Source: Dendrophyllia cribrosa (Eukaryota; Cnidaria; Anthozoa; Scleractinia; Dendrophylliidae). From it: a DNA stretch of 64,000 nt. Each line of letters begins with the position of its first letter. Position 1 is the stretch's first letter. Made by a program: the position numbers and the translations under genes. The notes beneath the pieces are model-generated. The model saw only the letters and a list, made by a program, of their open reading frames with translations. It searched no databases and was not told the DNA's origin. Below, one piece after another: positions 21,340 to 48,421 of this stretch. Location of the stretch: contig JAJLRJ010000004.1 in assembly GCA_024195265.1 (NCBI GenBank), positions 3,864,159-3,928,158 on the forward strand, read 5' to 3'.

Positions 21340-22069
21340 AATTTGTGTTTTTCCTTTTCGTTCCTCTAGTGACGTGTTATCAGTGAGGTTACTGGACTTC
21401 AACCTTTAAAAAATACTGTAAATACTTCCTACCTAATTATGTGCACATGCAAAGTGATTTACTTTGCAAAATATCGCATCTGCGCTTAATAAACGCTCAT
21501 GTAACCAATAATAATAACTTACAATATTTGTCAGCGAAATGTATACACACAAGGCGACCCTTCTTCCCCTTTAAATCTACCGGACCTATGGTTACGAAAC
21601 TCAGAGAGTTTATAAACGTATACGTTCAAAACTTCTAAGTTAAGGTAGGTTGCGTAGGTGGCGTGATGACGTCATATTATGCGAGAATCGCGTCATCATT
21701 TCGAATAGCCGAGTACTTGGATCCTTCGAAAATGAACTTCAATATTGTAAAATTTACTAGTCGAAAGTCAAAAATAATGTTCGGTTAAACGTTAATTTAT
21801 CATTAAGTTTTGGTAAACATGCTTGTCAAAATATGGTTGCATGAAAACGTAACATTTTAAGACATGTGACGTTTAAAAACAAAAATCTGTTCAATCAAAA
21901 AATTTCCAGATAAATTTCGGAAAAAGTCACAAATTTCGATGGTTAAATGCTTCAATGTTCAAAGTCATAGCGAACACTATCGACCCTTCATCAGTCATTG
22001 TACATCGTTAAACAATCCCTTGTTTCTACACAAAAGACATGACTGCTAATTTAAAGAAAATACCTTGCT
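21340..22069. other. Duplicated non-coding region 3' of protease copy 1
   Basis: AT-rich sequence similar to 44.65-45.46 kb downstream of protease copy 2, so part of the segmental duplication. No gene is recognised. Confidence 0.5.
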
Positions 22070-33343
<11,274 letters not shown>

Positions 33344-34558
33344 CTTGCCGAATCTAACACTTTTGAAAGTGTGCTTCTAAAGAAAAGTTGTAAGCATTTA
33401 GAGCTTTTCATTTTTTTTTATTTGATGCCACACTTGTAAGCTTGTCAGAAATAGTTTCCAAACATTGCTAATGACATCAAATAAATATTTGAGATGTCGA
33501 ACCTGTAAAAGGTGGACTTGAATATATTGTCAATGCCATTCAAACTACTGTAATGTACTCAAGGCTTCTTCCTCCGAAACGTATGGAAATAAAAATGCCG
33601 GAATATACTTTTTCAGACTGAATCCCAGTATTGATATTCACAGGCTGGCTAGCGCATAAAAAATAAATAAATAAATCGATTGCGTACAGCCGGTATAGGT
33701 ATCGTGTAATTTTTATCTTTACCCTGCGTACCGCAAATGTCTGTAAGCCACACAAAAAAGGGTAAACGTTTTAACGTGTTTAGCTGAATAACGTGTATTC
33801 CATATGTTTTATACACAGAAAATCTTTTTGTCTCGGCTTTAATGTTTGCTCTTTTTCGAATTCTCTCTTTTTGCTTTCAACTAATTTATACATCTGGCTC
33901 TAACACAAACTAAGAGGTTCTGCTAAGCAATAATGCAACCACGTGATGAAAATGGTAAATATATACAAACAATGCTAATGAAAAAATATTTTTTTGACGT
34001 TGACTGTCCCATGCAAACTCGCTAAGAAAAATGTTAGTATAACCTAACCAAATAGATACACCTACGTATTCACTTAAAATACATTTGTGATAGAACCGTT
34101 CAACATTGTGGATCCTTGCAGTAATCATGATTTATCATCAACGACTAAGTTTTATTAAAGTATCAAGGTACCCCAGAAAGCCGTTTTGCTTCCGCACCGT
34201 TTCATCGCTATATGCCTTACAAAATCGCAACAAACTATACATTTTCATAATGAAAGATTACAAAAACGTATTATTTTGAAAACAATACGATTAAGGTATT
34301 CAAAATAAAACGAGTGATTTCCAAAAGTGCATCCTTCGCAAAGTCGAATTCCTCTAATTAGCTGGAAACGATCTGAACCAAAATAGCTGAAAATCGGGCC
34401 GAATACTTGACACCTATGTCCAAAAAAAATATGTCGGGAATCTTAAAAACATGTTTGGTTTGTGTTGTGCACGCAGATGAAAAAAAAAAAGCAACATATA
34501 TTCTCCTTTCATTTTCTCGCTATATGCCTTACACAACCGTAACAAACTATATATTTTC
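33344..34558. other. Upstream flank of protease copy 1 and a partial third duplication copy
   Basis: 33.34-34.0 kb is similar to 48.42-49.1 kb upstream of copy 2. From about 34200 to 34558 the sequence matches the left edge of the duplication unit (17.29-17.46 and 37.94-38.08 kb), so a third unit starts here and is cut off by the foldback element. No gene is recognised. Confidence 0.55.
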
Positions 34559-36678
34559 GACCCGAAATGATCCCCGACCCCAAATGATCCCCAATATGTT
34601 TCACACGCGACCTGAAATGATCCCCGAGGAATTATAGGAGTGGAATGGGAAAACATTTCTATCCCGGGGATAAGATTGAAGCGTTTTGATTCCGTTTTTC
34701 GGTTAATAAATGCGAAGTTCTTCGGCTATTAATGCGAAATCTTTTCAAAATGGCTAATCGACTGCACAAAGTTATTTTCAGTTATATTAATTGCCTGGAG
34801 TTTACCGTATACAACATGCAAACATACATCTAGATTATAATCAATGACATATTGAAAGCTACACACTTGGCTCTTACCAGTACCAATTTTTATTGTTATG
34901 ACAGTTTTGTTCCTTCTGAATTATTTTATACAGTTCAGGCTATAACGTTCCTGCATGTTAACCGACAGGTTAAGGTTTTATCGCCTAGCTGTTGCATTCA
35001 GTTGTTCTTGTTTATCATTAATTTCACGGTTGTTTATGTTCACTTTTTCCCTTACAGAGGCGGAAAGTTTTATATTACATATTGTTACAGTTCAGAAATT
35101 CTATAATTGACGGAATTGACGGAAATAAACGGTTTTGTGAATACTACGTACGTTAATGGGTACTGACAGGAAGCGAAGACTTACTTGTGACAGTAAGGCC
35201 CGGTTTAAACGTCGCATTTCACATGTGCCAAATCTAATTCAGGTATTGAATGCGTGCGAAGTTCGACGTTCAACGAAAATTAAATTCGACAATGCGACTT
35301 CTGTCGCATCTTCGACTGAGCCAGTCAAATCTCGACAGAAGATCAACCGTTGTCTTTTGTGCCGAATCGAATTTTTAAATCATGTTTAATTTATTATATC
35401 CCACAATTCTCAAATTTTTCCCAACTCTATAAAAACTCGATCATGATTCAATGTCTAAAATGGCGGATTTACTTATTTAAGTAGAACCAAATAAGTATCA
35501 GACTCGGGACATGTGAAATTTGACTTTTAAACCGGGCCTAACGAGATGCTATTTGCACGATTTTATTTAAACCTTCAATTTAAACTCTAAAGTAAAGTTT
35601 CTTGAAAATTCGTTAAAAACGAATTATAATTATTTAATAAATTGTCCAAAATTTATAAATACATAAACACTTCAAACAATTCGAGTCAAAATTCTTTAAT
35701 TTACTTTATTCTAGTAACAAGGAGCCCGATGGGCTTCGAAACTGGCTCGTTTGGCCTCAGTTTCCACCCGGTTTTCATTTTAGAGTTTTATATTAGCAAG
35801 CCACAATATACAATCTAGAATCTATCAATATGCACAGTCAAGTCCACATTTACATTTCACAGCCCGCTTCAAGCACTCCTTAGGGACGGACCATTTTATT
35901 GTTGAGGGGGGGGGGGGGGGGGGGGGGGTTGGGCAATTACTAAAAACAAATTCCTGCACTGCAAAAGTAAAGAAAAAAAAATAATGCACAGCGAGCGAAA
36001 GGAAAAAAGGTATGGAGCAATCCCGAAAAAAATTCTTGCACAACATCAAGACGAAAAAAAAATTCATGATCAGAAAAATTGCCGAACACCGCCTCCTGCC
36101 CCCACCCCCCACCCCCCTTTAGTAGGCTACAGTTTCAGGTCTATATTTTTTTCTCTGATCGGCTCGGTACTGTTAGAAAAAGCATAAGTTTAGAACTTTG
36201 TATATTTTGTTCGCTTTAAAATCCTTGAAACCACCTACTACAAGGAATCAGGATTGTTTAAACACAGGCATTTTGGAGAATTAACAATATCAACACGATC
36301 GATCAAATAGCGTGACATGAATACGAGATGTGTGGAATTTGAACGTGACTGCACGGAGTAATGCTTGAGAATTGTTTACTCAGCAGTTCTGTGACGTGCC
36401 GGGACGTGTTATATTCAACGATTTATTCGATCTAAACTCGACTGTTTGACAATTGATTTGGTTAGAAAAATTTAACCCGCTTTCCCTTTACCAGAAATAG
36501 ATCACATCCGAAAATCACAGAGATTTAATTTTTAACAATTCCGTCGAAATTAGAACGGTAAATATTTGAATTATAGTTGCCGACATCACTAATTACGCCA
36601 TTTCTGAAAACCGGAAGTAAACTAGGTACGGTGTTGGCCGCAGCAAAAGCGATTCCCGGGGCAGGTGACCCGACAGGG

Positions 36679-36711
<33 letters not shown>

Positions 36712-36943
36712 GTATTTTAAGAACTGACTCGTCGCAGAGCGACGAGCCAGTTAATTATAGCATCTTCGGGAATTAAACGTCATCCCATTCCATTCCAATA
36801 ATTCCTCGGGGATCATTTCAGGTCGCGTGTGAAAAAAATTGGGGATCATTTGAGGTCGGGGATCATTTCGGGTCGTGTTTAGGTCGATTTTGGGGATCAT
36901 TTGGGGTTGGGGATCATTTGGGGTCGGGGATCATTTCGGGTCG
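34559..36943. mobile_element. Foldback element with iterated GGGGATCATTT ends
   Basis: The left end opens CGACCCGAAATGATCCCC with three AAATGATCCCC phrases by 34627. The right end (36814-36943) has six GGGGATCATTT phrases closing in ATCATTTCGGGTCG. The ends are thus inverted, iterated and of unequal length. Inside are a Harbinger-like MITE, G- and A-runs (35906-35930, 36679-36706) and no recognisable transposase. The outer boundaries interrupt the duplication unit. Confidence 0.6.
35197..35538. mobile_element. Harbinger-like MITE
   Basis: Inverted ends of about 34 bp begin GGCCCGGTTTAAA and end TTTAAACCGGGCC, with two or three mismatches further in. TAA flanks both ends (35194-35196, 35539-35541). 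A GGCC terminus with a TAA duplication is the PIF/Harbinger pattern. The interior (342 bp total) is non-coding. Confidence 0.75.
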
Positions 36944-36984
36944 TGTACAGATCAAAATGTGCATATCGCACTGCAAAATAGAAA

Positions 36985-37292
36985 CATGTCTGACGGCCGG
37001 TTCTCAATCGATCAGTTTGAAAAAGCAGAAACGCTCCTTGAAGTCTTTAGCGGAGAAACATGATGTATTTGGCATTCTTCCGACTGGATTTGGAAAACGT
37101 TCAATCTTTCAAATTCTCCCTCGTGTCCTGAAAGAGCTGTGGAAGTTGGAAAGAACGACCGTTATTGTTGTAACGCCACTAGTTTCCATTATGAAGGATC
37201 AAGTCGAGGAGATGACACGTTTGGGACTCAAAGCATTTGCTATTGGTTTAGGGGAAGAAGAAGCTGAGAAAGAACTATGCGCATGGTTATAA
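36985..37292 (+). pseudogene. RecQ-like helicase fragment with frameshift
   Basis: The segment encodes DVFGILPTGFGKRSIFQIL (Walker A region) and VVTPLVSIMKDQVEEM (motif Ia) of RecQ-family helicases. The N-terminal lead-in (QFEKAETLLEVFSGE) lies in another frame, so a frameshift is present near 37060. Motifs II-VI are missing. It is a broken fragment adjacent to the GGGGATCATTT element. Confidence 0.7.
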
Positions 37293-38900
37293 AACTAAAA
37301 GGGGTAGATAGACCTACTCGACTCCTGTTGTGTGACCATTGTATTGTTTTAAGCCTTCACTGCATGTCTTTTAGCGACTCTCTGTAAAAATAGACAGGCT
37401 AAAAACGTAGTATCACTCATCGCTAAAAAGTATTTAAAAAGCATGAAGCTTTCCCAGTAAGACTTAAGAGAAAAATGCGCCTTTAGATCATAGTTAGGAA
37501 TTTGTTCTCTTCGATGATATTGATCTTTTGATTTCGGCGGAATATCTCTGAAATTGTACAGAGCCGTTAGAATTATATTTCTTTATGCCGTTGTTTGGTG
37601 CTAGCTCTAATTTGCATAAACTGTGGTTTCTCTGGCTCACTTTTGTTGCAAGATAAATACTAATCGGCTAAAGTTTGTTATCGCTTTGAAAGTGTAAGGA
37701 TCGTTAATTTCTCATGCCGTGATTATTCGTTCCCGCGACTTGTCATTTTCACGTGCGCGACTATTTACATTCCAATGCAACCAACCACTGATAATGATCT
37801 TGTTGACAGATAATCGACAGGTTAATTACAAAGGGGTGGAATGGCAGCCTCAATAATTTGTCGACAGGCTCTCCCCCTCCAGTTTTCCCCGTTCGTCGTT
37901 TTTTTTTCTCCGTATATCCCAACAGAGAGCCTGTTCACAGGCTAAAAAACGTATTAATTTGAAGACAAGCGATTTAGGTATTCAAAATAAAGCGTGTGAT
38001 TTCCAAAAGTGCATCCTGGAAATGATCTGAAGCAGTAGATGAATATTGCACCGAATACTTGACACATTTGTCTAAAATATGTTGTTGGCGAATTTTGAAA
38101 ACATGTCTGCTTTGTTTTCTGCATGCAGTTAAACTTTAAGTCGCACACACAAAAAAAACATACATTATATATCATTTCTTTAATACTCACAACTTTTGAA
38201 CGAAAGCAAAAAAAATATCGGAGACACTGTTTGATTGCAAATTCTCAAGCAAAATTCTAGCCCAATTTGAGCTAAATCATTTGAAAACTCCGTCGCTGAA
38301 CGCGAAGATAAAACGTTCGCTTAATTCGTACAAATGTAGTTTCGAGAAAAGGGGCGAAATATTATTGAGACCTTTCCCTGTCTTAAGAATTTGGCTATAA
38401 CACCTACAATGGCTGGCAGCGTGAAAGTGATTTGGTAAAGCTAAACGTATTTGAAACAATAGAAGGCTGGTTTAAAAAAGAAGGACAGACAGCTAGAGAG
38501 AAAGATAAAGTGAATAGGCGAACGAGGGGTTGGGGGGGGGGGGGGGGGCCCCCCCCCCCCCCCGTCGTAAAATACATAGTATTATTCGGGCAAAACTGGT
38601 CGACTATTCAGGCACCACAGACACAGTAAAATTACTGAATTATTTTGTGATTCATATATTTGTTTTTATTTCGTAACTCACATTACTCACTTAACTTTCT
38701 AACCGAACTCTATACTGCATCGATTGTGTCATTCATGTGATAGCTCCATTAGAGGCTAACCGCGTGAGCAGGCAAAGAACGACAAATTTGCCTTGTGGTC
38801 CGCCAAGATCTGCCAAGGGCGGGAATGGTAATACATACCGCGCAGGGACTGAAACTAAGTATAACCGGCTGGTGACCATCTTGTAAATATTGCTTATTAG
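37293..38900. other. Non-coding, start of duplication copy 2
   Basis: 37.3-37.9 kb is unassigned. From about 37930 the sequence matches the copy 1 flank (17.27-19.95 kb without its nested elements). A G-run followed by a C-run lies at about 38534-38563. No gene is recognised. Confidence 0.5.
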
Positions 38901-39087
38901 GAGGGTCTCAATGGGGTTAACCATTAGCCGTAAAACGGCCCAAAATTTAGCCGTTAGGCGTAAAATTTGGTAAAAATTAACCGTTAGGCGTAAAAAGTCG
39001 AAAAAAAGTTAACCGTAACATTTTTATAGCCATGGTTTGTAAGTGTCGAAATCTCTTGTTAAGACGCACTGTTGTGATGCTATTGCT

Positions 39088-39247
39088 GGTTTGCACGTGA
39101 CGTCACGGCGGCCATGTTGGTGGTCAAGAACAAAAGCATTTCTCTCCGCTGGGAACTAAACTCTATTTTCATGCAAATTCTGCGACAAAAGTTGTATTGT
39201 ATTGACCACCAACATGGCCGCCTTGTCACGTGGTTGCAAACCAAGAA
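39088..39247. mobile_element. MITE with GGCGGCCATGTTGGTGG ends
   Basis: GGTTTGCACGTGACGTCACG followed by GCGGCCATGTTGGTGGTCAA is mirrored at 39205-39247 with a few mismatches. The ends enclose about 75 bp. It lies inside the left flank of the 38901-41150 element. Confidence 0.65.
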
Positions 39248-39386
39248 TACATGTGTCTTGTCTCCACGACGGCTATGCGTTCTGCCCTGGAACCGAAAAA
39301 AAAAGAAGTTGTCCCAGGCCCCTTTAGATTCGCTACCCTCGGCAAACCGAAAGTGTCTGCTTTTCGTAGGATGAGTTGACAACTTA

Positions 39387-40651
39387 TTGTTAACACCGTT
39401 TTTAGATGTTATTCAGTTTCTTCATCAAGTCTTCTACTCAGCGCCTGCTGCGACTGCTAATCCTTATGGCTGTTGTGAAAGGAATTATAAGTCAGTCTGT
39501 AAAAGTCTGTATCGAGCTGCAGAGGAGAAGCCAATCGAAAGGTATAAAGCGCGAATCCAAGTGAAAGATGAGCACCATTCCAATGGTGCCTTCAAAAAAA
39601 TCTAATCGACTTTTTAGGGCTAAAAGAACGCGCTCAGAAGGTCGGTTTGGGGTCATTTGACCTCAAACTTTACGCCTCGTAAAAATCGGAGGCAAAACCG
39701 AAAACTACTCCATTTCCACCCAGCAGCAGCTGGATCTGGAATTACCGCTGTTGCTTGGCTCATTCATGACAGCTTTGGCATAACTTGCAAAGGTAGTACT
39801 TCTAAGCCAGTGACGCCAGAGCAGGTCAGTCAGAATGTGAAGAAAGTACACGAGTACATCAAATCTACTGTGAGGAACGTGAAAGAAACCAACCACCTCA
39901 AGGAAGATTCAGCAACGAATGGCCCTTAAGGAACTGTGTCTCAAAAGACACAAACTTCTGTTGAGCTTCTAATGAATGGTGTGGACAGCCTTATTGGAAA
40001 CATCACAACTGTTAACGCACAGTACAAAGATAACATTGATTGGAAAACTTTACTTACAAGACAAGTAGAGAACCTTCACGCGGTATCTCATTTTAAGCAT
40101 GAGACGTTTAGTGCCCTTCAATATGCGTTTATGCCACAGACTCCGGCGACTATATCAAAGGAATCTTTAAAGCGAATAACCAAATGGAGCGCGAAATACT
40201 ACACTCACCCATTTTCATACTACCCAGTGCCACAGACGGGGATGTCATTCCGGGATGTACTTTCCACTTGCTTCTAAGGCGCTTTCCAAAAAGAATGAAG
40301 AGACAATGAAGGATTGGTTGGAGAATTACCGTCAGGTGAGGCAAAGAACCGTGAGGAGCGAGACGACGAAAGATAAAGCAGGAGCTTTGCCGCCGGCAGT
40401 GTATGCAAAACAAAGACCTGATGCTGCTGCAAGGGTATGCTTTCCATCTGACCAGGTCGAACAAGCGTCCCGCCTCTACTGCCTCCCCTATGACACGCCC
40501 TGAAGTGTCATTAAGTTTCATAAGCGATAACAACATTCCGCAAGTCACGCTCGCGTCCGCTGCTGATTTAAACCAGGTTGAGGAGTACGAAAGCGATTCG
40601 GATGACAGCGATAACGGTATGGATGCGATATCTAAGCGCAGAAAGGTATAA
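39387..40651 (+). pseudogene. Decayed gene of the 38901-41150 element
   Basis: Five overlapping or abutting frames on the plus strand (39387-39605, 39657-39929, 39936-40277, 40255-40503, 40403-40651) together read like one protein broken by stops and frameshifts. Phrases include SGITAVAWLIHDSFGITCKG, VENLHAVSHFKHETFSALQY and an acidic C-terminus ending in a basic SKRRKV. I do not recognise the family; it may be the element's transposase or an accessory protein. It cannot be functional as it stands. Confidence 0.5.
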
Positions 40652-41217
40652 GCCACGTCATAAATAGAAATTGAAGCATTTTACGCTCGTTTAACACTGA
40701 GACATTTATTAGGCACATAACCATCATACAAGTTAATATACCTATGACGTTGTTTACTTGGAACAGAAAAAGTATAGTGTACAACTTTCTCAGTGTTGTT
40801 TAATACAGCATTTCAAAGAATACAAATATTAGTATAAATCTATAAATATTAGTAATATTAGATATAGTATACCATAGTAGTATGGTATATTCAATATCAC
40901 AATTCTTATAATAATAACTAGTTTTTCATTCATCCCGGAATGGTCCTAAGACCTTAAATGTGTTTACAACTATGTAAATTAAGTTTAAACATTTTTAAAC
41001 AATGAAAAATTAATGTTTAACTTTTAAAACAATGGAAATTAATTTTTAATCTTTCTGTTAACCGTAACAGAAAAAAATTAACCGTTAGCCGTAAAAAAGC
41101 CAAATTTTTAACCGTTAACCGTAAAAGCCACCACCCCATTGAGACCCTCTATTAGGACAGTATGTGTGGTTGGTATCTGGTCGATTAAAGTATATCTTCG
41201 TCGAAGTCTCGTAATTA

Positions 41218-41327
41218 ACAGTTATAGTGCGAAAGCGAAGCGCTATATCGGATACTTAGCCGACGAGGCCGTAGGCCGAGTCGGCTAAAATCAGGCGATA
41301 TTGCGCAAGCTGGAGCACTATAACTGT
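41218..41327. mobile_element. Hairpin MITE
   Basis: ACAGTTATAGTGC at the left is exactly complementary to GCACTATAACTGT at the right, and an inner GCCGAC...GTCGGC stem nests inside. The 110-bp unit is compact and GC-richer than its surroundings. Confidence 0.65.
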
Positions 41328-42697
41328 TTTATAATTCAACACATTGATAACAAATCACAGTTTCCAGAAAAGAAATCATTGAGATATACAACCTTTTATT
41401 AAGTAAAAAGGCTTACGACAATATTTTGCCTCGTGCCATTTCTTAAACAACAAGCAGCGAATGCCGAAACGTTTGCCAAGCTAAAATTAATTTAGCGTAC
41501 ACAATCAGTTGAGAGTTTCTACGAAGAGCATTCGTCTACTTAAAGAACGGGACAGAGTAGTGACTACACAAATTAAAACACAGTAAAATGGCATAGAATG
41601 TCTTAGTTACAAGTGTTTCGTATCTTAAAAAGTTCAATTCAGAATGAAAACAAATTGAACAAACACACGGCTACCTAAACATAGCGGCGAAAAGTCGGAA
41701 AGAACTGCAGCGTGGACAGTAAATTATGTCTTACAAAAATTCACAGCTAAAGGATACAAGAAACGGTTAAAACATTATACCTGTAGTTGATTTGGCTTTT
41801 TAGTCCCTTTCATCAGCACCAAATTTTTGAACATCGAAGTACGAGTTGAGTCGATCAATGTTGTTTACAAACTTGCTCGTTTTTTAGCTCCTACAGCCGT
41901 AATGACGAGATCAGAAACTTTTCTGAGGAAGCATCAAGTCTATATTATATTCCAGAGGAATATTCTAAAGGAATTTTTCGAAACTTGTGCTCCTTCATTC
42001 ACTCCTTGTCGACTGAGCGGTTAAACTTTGAACCACGCAGCTTTCATTCAGCTACGCCAAGAAAAGAAACACTGCGACCGCGACAACGCGAAAATTTCGC
42101 GCCTTTTTTGTCCAATCATGTGATCAATAATTTTTCTTTTTTCTTCTCTTTTTTCTTTCTTTTCCCTTTTTCAACTAAAAGTTCACGCACTTTCTCGCCC
42201 AAAAACACGAAATTGCAGCAGCAGTCATTTTTACTTTCCTTCAAAATGCGAAATTTACCCCCATCGCTGGTTATACGTCATGTAGACATAACGTATTACG
42301 ATAACTTTTTGACCATATTTGGGCAATGTATCAATGTGTTGAATTATAAAATATGTTATCGGTACCGTGTGAAGTGCGAAGAATGCGAGATGTAGAAGCT
42401 CATTCTCGGATCGTCCACAGCCGGTAGAAAAGTGACAAAAGTAAAATGTCAGCGAGTGCTAGAATCATCATCATGAGGAATAAACATGACGTCACGAGTT
42501 TCATTCGGGCAAATTAAGTTCAGCTCCCCGACAAAATTCTTAAGTGGATAAAGCGCGTGTGGTTTGAAATAGGAAGGAAAGCGTCACACTCTTTGTCTTC
42601 ATTTGCCTTGCTTTGTTTGTTAGCTTTGGTTCGCTCACTCCCAAGTTACATGTAGCTATTTTCTTGTCTTTGTCTTCGGCTGGCATCAAAATAACTT
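41328..42697. other. Non-coding, partly duplicated
   Basis: Mostly unassigned AT-rich sequence. 42560-42690 repeats the copy 1 flank at 19975-20100 (CACACTCTTTGTCTTCATTT phrase). No gene is recognised. Confidence 0.4.
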
Positions 42698-43018
42698 TTA
42701 CATGAAAGGCTGATCAAACAGCTGAATCAGCTGATCAGCCTTGCATGTTAAAGTTTCTTTTATAAAAGTCCATTGCTTATCCTGATCTGCACAAACAAAG
42801 ATCCAGCTACATTTTGCTACTGTTTGTTCACGTGGTCCTTGCATTGTTACAGAGTCAACAACTCCGAGGTCGTACTTAATTGTCTTAGCGACTGTTCGTT
42901 CCCCAATCCCCTGCCATTTTATTTCGAGATCGTCACCCAAATAAAAATCGTTCAGGAAAGCGAGATTGTAATTTGCAACAAAAGAATGCCCTAGGATTAA
43001 AATATGAGTTGGCGCCAT
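42698..43018 (-). pseudogene. Possible SGNH-hydrolase-like fragment
   Basis: A 106-residue frame opens MAPTHILILGHSFVANYN, which resembles block I of SGNH/GDSL hydrolases (hydrophobic strand, then GxSF). Such domains occur in cnidarian retroelements and some Ngaro elements. The later catalytic blocks (Asn, Asp-His) are not visible, so this would be an N-terminal fragment, or a chance resemblance. Confidence 0.3.
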
Positions 43019-45459
43019 TTAGCGGAAAGCACTGAACAAAAACGCGTAGAAAAATGAAAACTACTCATGACCAACACGACTGCCAAAAAGGGGAAGAATA
43101 TAACAAAAGCAAGATTATTCTAAGTGATAACTTGCCTGAACAGATTTGTCCGAGAAGGGAAGGAAAAACGTGTACCTTGGTATGAACACTCTGATGGCAA
43201 GGGAAGGTATAACGCAAACAATGAGGAATCTTGCCTATAAACCTAGTCGGAAGCGCCCTAAAACCTCGTTGGTTAGATTTTACGCAATCTTGGCAGCTGG
43301 TACCGATGAGCTCAACGCGTTCTCACTTGCGCATAATGTCGTGACCTAAATAACATTATGGGTGGCCATAATGTTTGCTTCTTGGTTATGTACAAGTCTC
43401 TGTCGCTCTCATTAAAGTGCATATGAAGTAATTTTGTATTTTGTATTTTTTTGGAGGCTATTATGTCTTTATTATGAAATTATGAAAGAAATTTGTCAGA
43501 AAAAAATTAAGGCCCCTTTTTTGCTGTCCAAAGTAGCACAATTTGCAGAAATCAGTGTCCCGGAGACTGGGAACGAGTTGTCGATATCCATGGTGTTGAT
43601 GACGTAGAAAATACTTGAGATTCATTCTTTTGTATGCTCACAGTGTGTTTTGTTCCGGTTTTTCAAAAGAATGTCAGACTGTGATGAAGTTATGTCTTCT
43701 ACAGAGTCTCTGTCAGACAGGTAGAAAGTCGCCGAGGTCGAAGATTTCTTCTTTGCCGCCATGATACTTGTGTGTCACGTCACAGCCTTGTTTGGCCGCG
43801 CGCTCGATAGAGACACTTTCTGGCGGAAAATTCAAAACTTTCAAGTCGAATAATTTCACAATGGGAAGGATTTTTTCGACTAAACCCACAAATTTAGATA
43901 AAGAAAGTAAAGCACTATCAAACCATGGAAATTTTATTTTTACTTCATATGCACTTTAAGTTTAGCTTCCAATTCTTTGCTAAATGTTTCGAACGTTTTC
44001 TTTTTGCTTGCAAGTGAATAAAAGTTTAAATATTTATTTCTAGAAGGAATCAAGAATTGAATAGTTTACATGAGTGCTTTAAGCCTTCGTAGACAAATAG
44101 ACTGACATTTGAATTTCGTGACACGATCGCGACTCTCTTATGAAACACAACATCTCATGTGAATTTCAATATATGTCGATGAGAATGTTTTTTGTCCGTA
44201 ACTTTGCGTTTAAACAATATTTTCTTCATGATACAAACCAAACATTTAAATTTAGATATATATGAAATTTTCGGCGGTACCTTAAGCCTCTCCTCTAATA
44301 GGTCTTTTCCAGGTTGCTTTGTGCCTCATTTTCAACAACCTTTCATATAATTTTTGTTTACATTTAAATGCAAATAAAACTCGTTTTCATTCATATGGAA
44401 GTTTTATAAACCAGGCCAAGACCCATATTTTTTAAAAGACCTTATCCCGAGCCTGTTGCTATTTGTTTATTTACAAAAGGAAGACTGCTGAGAAACTGAA
44501 CAAAGCAGTGAGTGGGGCTATGGTGATTAATGACAATCAGTAAACAAACCACAGAGTATGCATCGCTCATTTACTCATCATTCCACATTTCAGATCAAGA
44601 TTTTGATACACTGTATTCGTGCTTACTTTCACTTTTTATTTCTGTTTGTCTATCCCAACCATTACATCTATTTAGAAACTAAATTTGTGGTTTTCCTTTT
44701 TGTTCCTCCTGTGATGTGTTATCAGTGGGGTTACTGGACTTCGACCTTCAAAGGAAATAAAATAAAAACAAATACTGTAAATAATTCCTACCTTATGTAC
44801 GTGCACATGAAAATTGATTAATTTTGCACAACATTGCATCCGCGCTTTATAAACGCTCATGAAATCGATAATAATGACTTACAATATTCGTAACCAAATG
44901 TATACACACCAAATGTATACACACAAAGGGACACTTCTCCCCAATGCATCTTTTCCTTTCGATCTACCTGGACCTACGATACTTGGAGGACTTATACTAC
45001 GTTCAAAACTGTCTAAGTTAAGGTAGGTCCCGTGGCGTGATGACGTCATATTATGCGGGAATTGCGTCATCAATTTGAATGGTCGCCAGCTTGGTCCTTG
45101 CATTTACATCATGTTAGAAAAATGCCAAAATTGAGTTAAAATTGATCAAAATTTAAAGAAAATTCGAGAATGGACTTCAACTGTAAAATTTACTAGACGA
45201 AAGTAAAAATAATGTTCCGTTTAAAAGTTAATTTCTGCAGAAAATTTTCGGTGTACATGCTTTTCAAAATATGGTTGCCATGGAAACGTCACATGTCTTA
45301 AACAAAAATCTGTTCAATCAAAATATTTAGATAAATTTCGGAAAAAACGGTCAAAGTCATCGCAAACACTATCGACCCTTAATCAGTCATTGTATATCGT
45401 ATCAATCCCTTGTTTCTATATAAAAAAGACATAACATCTAGTTTAAAGAAAATACCTCT
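43019..45459. other. Duplicated and unassigned non-coding sequence
   Basis: 44.1-45.46 kb matches 20.1-22.07 kb of copy 1, with a shortened block near 44.45 kb lacking the RecQ-like segment. 43.0-44.1 kb is unassigned. No gene is recognised. Confidence 0.45.

Positions 45460-48421
<2,962 letters not shown>

Larger units (their letters stand above)
38901..41150 (+). mobile_element. TIR element with a decayed gene
   Basis: The ends GAGGGTCTCAATGGGGT (38901) and its complement (41133-41149) are inverted, and ATTAG flanks both (38896-38900, 41151-41155). Subterminal AACCGTTAGGCGTAAAA-like phrases are repeated at both ends. The interior holds a frameshifted coding region (39387-40651) and a small MITE near its left end. 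The transposase family is not recognised. Confidence 0.6.
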
